DNA from: an uncultured Actinoplanes sp.
GTDB lineage: Bacteria; Actinomycetota; Actinomycetes; Mycobacteriales; Micromonosporaceae
Assembly: GCA_934667465.1 (NCBI GenBank)
Contig: CAKUMG010000184.1
Location: forward strand, 1-8,790
Length of the DNA stretch: 8,790 bases
Direction: 5' to 3'
Both the position numbers and the translations under genes were made by a program. This document shows, one piece after another, positions 1-5,168 of this stretch. Position 1 is the stretch's first letter. Each line of letters starts with the position of its first letter. Under the pieces are notes generated by a model. The model had not been told where the DNA came from. It made no database searches and saw only the letters and a list, made by a program, of their open reading frames with translations.

Positions 1-1
1 G

Positions 2-13
2 TCCCGTACGGGA
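2..13. other. 12-bp palindrome just after the secreted-protein stop codon
   Basis: TCCCGTACGGGA is a perfect palindrome that directly abuts the stop codon (14-16) of the minus-strand gene. In RNA it could fold only into a very short stem, and the window edge cuts off whatever follows. It may be the start of a terminator or an operator half-seen. The sequence does not decide. Confidence 0.2.
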
Positions 14-2224
14 TCAGGGGTAGGCGACGACGTTGCGCGGGACGGTGTTGCCGGCCGGGTTGGGGACGGCGCCGCCCGTGTCGTTGACCACGTTGGCGAT
101 GGTGCCGACGTCGCCGAGCGAGACGGTGAGGATGCTGCGGAGCCGGACGCCGGACCGGACGGGGACCTCGAACGCCCGGTCCACCCGGACGCTGGGGTTG
201 ACGTTGAAGTAGCTGTACGAGCCGCCGCCCCACAGCTCGTGGTCGGTAACGGAGTCGGCGACCTTGTAGGCGGCGTAGCCGTTGCCGCGCGGGCCGATCC
301 AGGCGGCCTGGTTGGGCACGTCGTACGGCTTCTCGTTCTGGAAGAAGATCGTCCGGCCGCGGTTGCCGTTCCAGATCACCTCGTACTTCTGGTAGTGCTC
401 GACGAACAGCCCGGTGGCCAGCACGTCGTCACCGTTGACGATCAGGCCGGTGTCGCCGGTGTTCACCGTCCAGCCGGTGGGCGCGCCGCCGTGGTCGGCC
501 CGCCAGGCCCAGATGTGGTCGATGATCGTGTCGTCGCTGTGCACGGCGAGGGTGGTGGTGGCCTTGCCCTGGACGCTGCTGCCGATCCGGAAGAACACGT
601 CCTGCAGGCTGATCGGGTTCGCGGCGTGGTCGGTGTGGACGCCGGCCCGGCCGACGGTCATGAGGGTCGGGCTGTTGGTCGTCCCGGCGTCGAACGTCAG
701 GCCGCTGACCTTGACGCCGTCGACGTCGGCCACGTTCAGGGCCTCGACCCCGCCGACCGGGATCAGGGTCGGGAAGCCGATGCCGGTCACCACGGTGTTG
801 GGGCGGGTGACCCGGATCGTGTCGGTCAGCGAGTAGGTGCCGGGCGTGAAGAACAGGTTCAGGCCCTGGGCGAGCGCCTGGTTGATCCGGGCCGCGCTGT
901 CACCGGGCTTGGCGACGTAGAACTCGCGCATCGGGATCGAGGTGCCCGCGGTGTTCGGCCAGCTGGCGCCGGCGGAGTTGCGCCGCACGGCGGGCACGAA
1001 GACGCGGTAGAGGCCGGCGCTGTCCACGTACAGGTAAGGCTTCTCCCGCGTGACAGGCGTGGTGGCCAGGGTGGTGTGCGGCGGGTTGGGGAACGCGTTC
1101 GCCGGTGCGCCCTGCACGCCGGAGTAGACCATGTTCCACACGCCGCCGTCCCAGCCGGCGATCCGGCTGTCGCGGGTGTACCACTGCTGCTGCGAGCCGG
1201 ACGAGACGCGGCCGTCAACCACCGAATCGGCGAGATAGCCGCCGCTGGAGTAGCCCTGCCCGACGTCCTGGTTCGACGGTGCCAGGGTCAGATTGCCTTT
1301 GACGTGTACGCGGCGCATCGGGGCCGCCTGCGACACGGCCCAGCGGTTGGTGCCGCCCTCGGGGACGATCGACAGGTTCTCCATGCTGCGCCAGAAGTTC
1401 TGGGTCGCGTTGGACTCGTCGCCGTAGTTCCACCCGGAGTCGACGTTGACCGCGCCGTTGATCGTCACGTCGTCGGGGTTGAGCCCGAGACCGGCGAGGG
1501 AGGTGTAGAAGCCGACGTTGGCCCACACCCGCCCGTACGTACCGGGCTTGAAGAGGAACACGTGGCGCTGGCCGCCGAACTGCGCGGTCGGGCTGCGCAG
1601 CTGCGCGTTGAACGCCTGGTCCACCGCCGACTGGATGGTCGACGCGGGCGTGCCCGGCTCGAAGATCCGCACGTTCGAGCCCAGGTCGGGGGTGTCCGAG
1701 GTGGGCAGCGTCGGCGTGGTGCCCCCGGCGGCGAAGACCTGGAACTCCCACAGCGAGTAGCCGTACGGGGTGGCCCGGGTGGTGCCGTTCATCCGCACGT
1801 ACCGGCCGCTGCCGGTGACGTTGAGCGTCTGGACACCGGCCTGGCCCGTCGTGACCGGGCTGATATTCGTCCAGGTCGAGCCGTTCGCGGAGGTCTGGAT
1901 CGTGAAGGCCGAGGCGTACGCGGCCTCCCAGTTGAGCACGACCTGGTTGATCGTCTGGGTGCTGCCCAGGTCGACCTGCAGCCACTGGGGATCGGCGAAG
2001 GCGCTGGACCAGCGGGTGCCGGTGTTGCCGTCGACCGCGGCGGCCGCGGCGTAGCCGGCCTCGACCGACGAGGCGGTGGCGGGCTTGCCCTGTGAGATCG
2101 GGGGGTCCGCGGCCTGGGCGGCGGAGGGGACGGAGGCGGCGGTGATGCCGAGGGCCGCGGCGAGCACGGCGCTCAGCAGGATCTGGGGGCGGCGTCTGCG
2201 CTGCGGGGGTGCGGGGAGGGTCAT
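14..2224 (-). CDS. Secreted F5/8C (CBM32-like) plus two-lobed beta-helix protein, probably carbohydrate-active
   Basis: This 736-residue protein is exported. It has a basic N-terminus (four Arg at 9-12), a hydrophobic core and an AQA signal-peptidase site near residue 38. Residues 41-164 form a discoidin/F5/8C domain with DGNTGTRWSS and QWLQVDLG, typical of CBM32-like sugar binding. A Thr/Pro linker (about 165-180) leads to a long right-handed beta-helix region. Its two lobes open with matching motifs, FLFKPGTY (223-230) and LFFTPGTY (457-464). Tandem helices of this kind occur in GH55-type beta-1,3-glucanases, but I cannot assign a family or catalytic residues. Conserved-looking polar clusters are WRADH (574-578) and EHYQKYE (609-615). 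Related actinobacterial proteins are often labelled 'coagulation factor 5/8 domain protein' or, misleadingly, 'adenylyl cyclase'; no cyclase domain is visible. The ATG has a modest GGCAGGA upstream. Both ends look complete. The upstream operator suggests sugar-controlled expression. Confidence 0.85.
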   Translation of the reverse strand: MTLPAPPQRRRRPQILLSAVLAAALGITAASVPSAAQAADPPISQGKPATASSVEAGYAAAAAVDGNTGTRWSSAFADPQWLQVDLGSTQTINQVVLNWEAAYASAFTIQTSANGSTWTNISPVTTGQAGVQTLNVTGSGRYVRMNGTTRATPYGYSLWEFQVFAAGGTTPTLPTSDTPDLGSNVRIFEPGTPASTIQSAVDQAFNAQLRSPTAQFGGQRHVFLFKPGTYGRVWANVGFYTSLAGLGLNPDDVTINGAVNVDSGWNYGDESNATQNFWRSMENLSIVPEGGTNRWAVSQAAPMRRVHVKGNLTLAPSNQDVGQGYSSGGYLADSVVDGRVSSGSQQQWYTRDSRIAGWDGGVWNMVYSGVQGAPANAFPNPPHTTLATTPVTREKPYLYVDSAGLYRVFVPAVRRNSAGASWPNTAGTSIPMREFYVAKPGDSAARINQALAQGLNLFFTPGTYSLTDTIRVTRPNTVVTGIGFPTLIPVGGVEALNVADVDGVKVSGLTFDAGTTNSPTLMTVGRAGVHTDHAANPISLQDVFFRIGSSVQGKATTTLAVHSDDTIIDHIWAWRADHGGAPTGWTVNTGDTGLIVNGDDVLATGLFVEHYQKYEVIWNGNRGRTIFFQNEKPYDVPNQAAWIGPRGNGYAAYKVADSVTDHELWGGGSYSYFNVNPSVRVDRAFEVPVRSGVRLRSILTVSLGDVGTIANVVNDTGGAVPNPAGNTVPRNVVAYP

Positions 2225-2248
2225 GGTTCCTGCCTGTCGACGCGGGGT

Positions 2249-2281
2249 GCCGGGCGTCCATGGGGGATGACGACGCCCGGC
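2249..2281 (-). promoter_or_regulatory. Leader hairpin of the secreted-protein gene
   Basis: GCCGGGCGTC (2249-2258) and GACGCCCGGC (2272-2281) are perfect 10-bp inverted arms around a 13-nt loop. They lie in the predicted 5' leader, between the operator and the ribosome binding region. No U-tract follows, so it is not a classical attenuator. It may stabilise the mRNA, act in actinobacterial-style termination, or control translation. The complementarity is seen directly; the role is inferred. Confidence 0.5.
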
Positions 2282-2288
2282 GGGTCGG

Positions 2289-2302
2289 GGAGAGCGCTCT
2301 CC
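2289..2302. promoter_or_regulatory. LacI-family-type operator upstream of the secreted-protein gene
   Basis: GGAGAGCGCTCTCC is a perfect 14-bp palindrome with the central GAGCGCTC core of actinobacterial LacI-family sugar repressors; the CebR/CelR consensus is TGGGAGCGCTCCCA. It begins seven bases below the predicted -10 box and so covers the expected transcription start, a position that would block RNA polymerase. The match to the core is seen; the identity of the repressor and its sugar is unknown. No LacI-family gene lies in the window. Confidence 0.7.
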
Positions 2303-2308
2303 AAGGGA

Positions 2309-2337
2309 TTGTTACGTCGTAGTTGCATGCACGTCAA
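2309..2337 (-). promoter_or_regulatory. Sigma70-like promoter of the secreted-protein gene
   Basis: On the minus strand a -35 box TTGACG (2332-2337) is followed after exactly 17 nt by TAACAA (2309-2314). Both are close to the housekeeping consensus and stand out in very GC-rich DNA. Transcription would start near 2302, giving a leader of about 78 nt that contains the operator and the hairpin. Confidence 0.65.
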
Positions 2338-2355
2338 TATCCCGGCAACGTCGTG

Positions 2356-2392
2356 TTTCGGGGGCCCGGCCTGCGCAAATACCACCCCGAAA
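2356..2392. repeat. 8-bp inverted repeat upstream of the promoter
   Basis: TTTCGGGG (2356-2363) and CCCCGAAA (2385-2392) are perfect inverted arms 21 nt apart. They sit about 20 bp upstream of the -35 box of the secreted-protein gene. It could be a second regulator site or a hairpin ending a transcript; neither is proven. Confidence 0.3.
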
Positions 2393-2412
2393 AATTGTTA
2401 TCCACGCGCGAA

Positions 2413-2429
2413 GTCCGGTTGGTCCGGTT
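2413..2429. repeat. Two GTCCGGTT direct repeats
   Basis: GTCCGGTT occurs at 2413-2420 and again at 2422-2429, a 9-nt period. It lies between the chrA terminator region and the secreted-protein promoter. Short direct repeats can be response-regulator sites, but I do not recognise this one. Apart from the hairpin at 2522-2542, I see nothing else convincing from 2430 to 2553. Confidence 0.2.
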
Positions 2430-2521
2430 AGGACGCCGCGGTGCTCTGGGCCGGTGCCGTTCAGGAACGCTCATCGCGTCGGCGGTGATCGGTGTCTGGC
2501 ACAGCTGGCCGCCGGTTCCCG

Positions 2522-2542
2522 CAAAACACGAGCACGCGCTCG
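2522..2542 (-). terminator. Possible terminator after chrA
   Basis: Twelve nt beyond the chrA stop, the minus strand reads CGAGC-GCGT-GCTCG followed by TGTTTTG. That is a 5-bp stem and 4-nt loop with a short T-rich tail. It is weak but well placed to end the chr transcript before the next gene's promoter region. Confidence 0.4.
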
Positions 2543-2553
2543 CAGGTGAAGAA

Positions 2554-3942
2554 TCAGATGCCGGGCAGGCCGATCGGTCCGGCGGCCAGGCCGAGCAGCG
2601 CTGAGATGCCCAGTACCCGCAGGACCGACCACTTCACCGTGAAGATCAGCACGACGGCGACGACGGCGATGGTCACCGGAACCCAGCGGATCGTGTCGAG
2701 TACGGGTACTTGCAGGTTCACTGGGCCGCCGGTGATCGCGCGGGTTTCGCGGAACAGGGTGTGGACGGCGAAGTAGACCCCGAGGTTGGCGATGACGCCG
2801 ACGACCGCGGCGGTGATACCGGTCAGGGCGGCGGAGAGGGCGTGGTTGCCGCGCAGCTTCTCGACATACGGGGCGCCGAGCAGGATGAACAGGAAGCACG
2901 GCACGAACGTCACCCAGGTGGTGAGCAGCGACGCCACGACGCCGGCCACCCACGGGTCCAGAGGGCCGGGGTGGTGGTAGGCGCCGAGGAAAGCGACGAA
3001 CTGCACCACCATGATCAGCGGACCGGGAGTGGACTCGGCCAGCGCGAGGCCGCGGACCATGTCGCCGGCTGACAGCCAGGCGTAGTGCTCCACGGCTCGC
3101 TGCGCGACGTAGGCGAGGACGGCATACGCGCCGCCGAAGGTGATGACGGCTGTGCCGGAGAAGAACAGGCCCTGTTGTGTGTAGACGCTGCCGGTCCCGG
3201 TGGTGATCGCGACGAGGGCCACGGGCAGGAACCAGGCGACCAGGCCGATGACGAGGATTTTGCCGGCTCGGTGGGGCGAGGGCTGGTCGTGGTGCAGCGC
3301 GTCGTCGGAGATCAGAGGTTCGGGGCCGTCCGGGCTCTTGCCGTGGCTGCCGCCGCCGGTGATCAGCCCGGGACGCCATCGGTGCAGGGCCCAGCCGGCG
3401 AGGGCGGCCGCGGCGATCACGATGGGGAACGGCACGCCGAACACCGCGAGCGCCGCGAACGCGATGACAGCGAACCCGACGAGGATACGACTGTGCAGCG
3501 AGCGGCTGCCGACCCGCCAGACCGCCTGGGCGACGATGGCGACGACCGCGGGAGCCAGGCCGGCGAACAGGGCGGTGACCACGGTGGTGTCGCCGAAGCC
3601 CACGTAGATCGCCGACAGCACGAGCAGGGCGACCATGCCGGGCAGCACGAAGAGGGTGCCGGCGACGAGCCCGCCGCGCAGGCCGTTGAGCAGCCAGCCG
3701 ACGTAGATGGCCAGTTGTTGTGCCTCGGGCCCGGGTAGGAGCATGCAGTAGTTGAGGGCGTGCAGGAAGCGTTTCTGGCCGATCCAGCGGCGTTCGTCGA
3801 CCAGATGCCGTTGCATGACGGCGATCTGCCCAGCCGGGCCGCCGAAGGTCTGCAGCGAGATGGCGAACCAGGCGCGGACCGCGTCGCGGAAGGGCACCAC
3901 GTCGCGGGGCGTCGTGTCCTGTCCGGGTTCGGTGGTCGTCAC
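2554..3942 (-). CDS. chrA: Chromate transporter ChrA, two-domain (long-chain CHR family)
   Basis: This 462-residue inner-membrane protein would expel chromate, probably driven by the proton-motive force as in other CHR proteins. It is a tandem duplication. The first half carries FGGPAGQ (33-39) and PGPEAQQ (70-76); the second carries FGGAY (269-273) and TPGPLIM (305-311). A His-rich hydrophilic loop at about 196-226 separates two blocks of hydrophobic helices. The length fits the long-chain family. I chose the GTG at 3940-3942 because GAGGAG stands 7 nt before it; the same frame runs open far upstream, but that part is only antisense-like shadow across the chrB genes. The ribosome binding site overlaps the stop codon of the preceding chrB C-terminal gene (11-nt gap), so the genes are almost certainly one operon. 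Family assignment is secure; substrate is from family knowledge. Confidence 0.93.
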   Translation of the reverse strand: MTTTEPGQDTTPRDVVPFRDAVRAWFAISLQTFGGPAGQIAVMQRHLVDERRWIGQKRFLHALNYCMLLPGPEAQQLAIYVGWLLNGLRGGLVAGTLFVLPGMVALLVLSAIYVGFGDTTVVTALFAGLAPAVVAIVAQAVWRVGSRSLHSRILVGFAVIAFAALAVFGVPFPIVIAAAALAGWALHRWRPGLITGGGSHGKSPDGPEPLISDDALHHDQPSPHRAGKILVIGLVAWFLPVALVAITTGTGSVYTQQGLFFSGTAVITFGGAYAVLAYVAQRAVEHYAWLSAGDMVRGLALAESTPGPLIMVVQFVAFLGAYHHPGPLDPWVAGVVASLLTTWVTFVPCFLFILLGAPYVEKLRGNHALSAALTGITAAVVGVIANLGVYFAVHTLFRETRAITGGPVNLQVPVLDTIRWVPVTIAVVAVVLIFTVKWSVLRVLGISALLGLAAGPIGLPGI

Positions 3943-3953
3943 GGTGATGCTCC

Positions 3954-4385
3954 TCAGGCAGGGGGGCGGTTGAGCAGCAGGGCCCGGCGCTGGTATTCGT
4001 AGATGCCGTCGAACATCGGGCCGGTGAGCTCGAGGACCCGGTCGTCGTCGCCGATCATCGACAGTCCGCGCAGGATCATGTCGAGGCCGGGCGCTTCGGG
4101 CGCGTCGAAGCGTTCGTCGTCGATGTCGGCCTCGTGGACGATCTCGGCGATCTTCCACAGCACCGGGTCGGCGAGGTCGTAGCGGCGCAGGATCGTCTCG
4201 AACGTGCAGTCGCCGCCGTGGTGGCCCAGGTCGACGCCACGCATGTCGAACGGTGTCGCGTCCTCGGGAACCGCGGCGGGATCCGAGACGTACACAAAAG
4301 TCGCGCCGGGGTCGACGTGCCGGCGGATCAGCCAGGCGCAGGCGGCCCGGTCGATGTGCACCCCGGCGCGGGTGGCCCATCTCAT
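3954..4385 (-). CDS. chrB: ChrB C-terminal-domain protein (chromate resistance)
   Basis: This 143-residue protein corresponds to the C-terminal domain of ChrB. Recognisable stretches are the start IDRAACAWLIRRHVDPGA (11-28), FDMRGVDLGHHGGDCTFE (46-63) with His55, His56 and Cys60, and LDMILRGL (101-108). ChrB acts in chromate resistance, and in some Proteobacteria as a chromate-responsive regulator of the chr promoter. Here the domain is a separate gene. Its ATG overlaps the stop of the N-terminal-half gene as ATGA, with GGGAG five nt before the start inside that gene, so translation is probably coupled. Split chrB genes have been reported in Arthrobacter, so this is likely the native actinobacterial form rather than a frameshift. 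The His/Cys cluster could bind metal, which is inference. Confidence 0.88.
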   Translation of the reverse strand: MRWATRAGVHIDRAACAWLIRRHVDPGATFVYVSDPAAVPEDATPFDMRGVDLGHHGGDCTFETILRRYDLADPVLWKIAEIVHEADIDDERFDAPEAPGLDMILRGLSMIGDDDRVLELTGPMFDGIYEYQRRALLLNRPPA

Positions 4386-4867
4386 GTCCGCTCCCGCTCG
4401 TCGGCGTCCACCGGCTCGGCCAAGGCCTCCACCGCGATCCGCGCAGCCTCGCGCTCCTCCGGCGGGAAGAAATCACGCCGGCCGATGCGGTGCAGCTCGG
4501 CGCGCAGCCGGCGCACGGTGCGGGCGCGATCGGCTTCGCCCGCGGCGTGCGCCTCGCCGATGACCGACCGGTACTCGGCTGCCCGGGCCGCGCGCATGCC
4601 GGCCGCGATCTGCCGTTCCTGACCGCTTGTCGAGGGCGTGGCCAGCCAGACCGTCGCCGCCCCCTCCGCCTCGGTGATCTCCTCGGCGATCCAGTCGAAC
4701 TGTTCCCGGGTGCGGGCGTCGGCAGGCAGGGCCACCAGCCCGTCGCCGAGCCGGGCCACACCGAGACGCTCGAGCTTGCGCCACACCGCGATGCGCGGCC
4801 GAGACGGCTCGCGCGGCATGCGGTAGGCCAGCAAGACCCATTCCCCAGGTTGGCTGTCCGCCGCCAT
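4382..4867 (-). CDS. chrB: ChrB N-terminal-domain protein
   Basis: This 161-residue protein matches the N-terminal part of ChrB: EWVLLAYRMPREPSRPRIAV (9-28), then WRKLERLGVARLGDGLVALP (29-48), and a late RRDFFP (130-135). The charged, Arg-rich second half is predicted helical. The start is taken at 4867 because AAGGAGG (4872-4878) stands four nt before it and homology begins a few residues later. An in-frame ATG at 4999 would add 44 residues of low-complexity, unrelated sequence and has no such site. It is first in the chr operon and overlaps the C-terminal-half gene by four bases. It probably works with that protein as a two-piece ChrB, in sensing chromate or controlling the operon. Whether the two chains bind each other cannot be seen. 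Confidence 0.85.
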   Translation of the reverse strand: MAADSQPGEWVLLAYRMPREPSRPRIAVWRKLERLGVARLGDGLVALPADARTREQFDWIAEEITEAEGAATVWLATPSTSGQERQIAAGMRAARAAEYRSVIGEAHAAGEADRARTVRRLRAELHRIGRRDFFPPEEREAARIAVEALAEPVDADERERT

Positions 4868-4889
4868 CGGCCCTCCTTGAGCTGAGCTG

Positions 4890-4919
4890 ATGTAACCACG
4901 GTTACTGCGTGACAGGCAA
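4890..4919 (-). promoter_or_regulatory. Candidate chr operon promoter with a palindromic operator
   Basis: On the minus strand TTGCCT (4914-4919) and TTACAT (4890-4895) are 18 nt apart, a weak promoter. The inverted repeat GTAACC-N2-GGTTAC (4892-4905) fills part of the spacer and overlaps the -10. A regulator bound there would block the promoter. ChrB itself is a candidate, but no direct evidence links it. The leader before the chrB start would be short (about 16 nt). Confidence 0.4.
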
Positions 4920-5139
4920 GCCCGGCTCGCGCGGCTTGGCGCCGCCAGACGACGTCCTGGCTCCACGTGATGTGCGGATGGTCGCCGTACAGCGTCCAAC
5001 CGTCATCCGCCGCCGTGCTGCTCGACGTCGTCGTAAGCGCGGTCAGCGTCGATCTGCACTGCTACGGGTCGCGTCCTGCAACGACGCGCACGAGGTCATG
5101 CGTGCCGTCGGCGCTCCAAGCGATCGGCCGATGACGTGG
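4920..5139. other. Intergenic stretch without a convincing gene
   Basis: Every minus-strand frame here is broken by stops after short runs, and the plus-strand reading is Arg-rich and family-less. The only structure noted is a 10-bp palindrome ATCGGCCGAT at 5123-5132. It may be decayed coding sequence, but I see no recognisable remnant. Confidence 0.4.
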
Positions 5140-5161
5140 CCCGCCGGCGCGCGGCGGCGGG
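5140..5161 (-). terminator. GC-rich hairpin after the surface-protein gene
   Basis: CCCGCCG (5140-5146) and CGGCGGG (5155-5161) pair perfectly around an 8-nt loop, starting seven nt beyond the stop codon at 5169-5171. There is no U-tract, which is common for actinobacterial terminators. Position and stem strength support the call; the GC-rich background weakens it. Confidence 0.4.
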
Positions 5162-5168
5162 TCAGCGG

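Noticed and set aside
239..2095. A 618-codon plus-strand frame opposite the secreted-protein gene
   Set aside because: Low-complexity Val/Gly/Arg/Asp sequence with no motif; the opposite strand has a signal peptide and clear domains.
2398..2406. TTATCCACG resembling a DnaA box
   Set aside because: A single near-match with no second box or replication gene nearby is expected by chance.
2323..2604. Small plus-strand frame in the intergenic region
   Set aside because: It overlaps the promoter and chrA terminator regions, has no ribosome binding site and no recognisable protein feature.
3943..4899. N-terminal extension of chrA to an ATG at 4899 (781 residues)
   Set aside because: The extra part lies over both chrB genes in another frame and is basic, patternless sequence; a good ribosome binding site marks the GTG at 3942.
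4868..4999. Longer chrB N-terminal protein starting at 4999
   Set aside because: The added 44 residues match nothing I recognise, and the ATG at 4867 has a strong AAGGAGG site.
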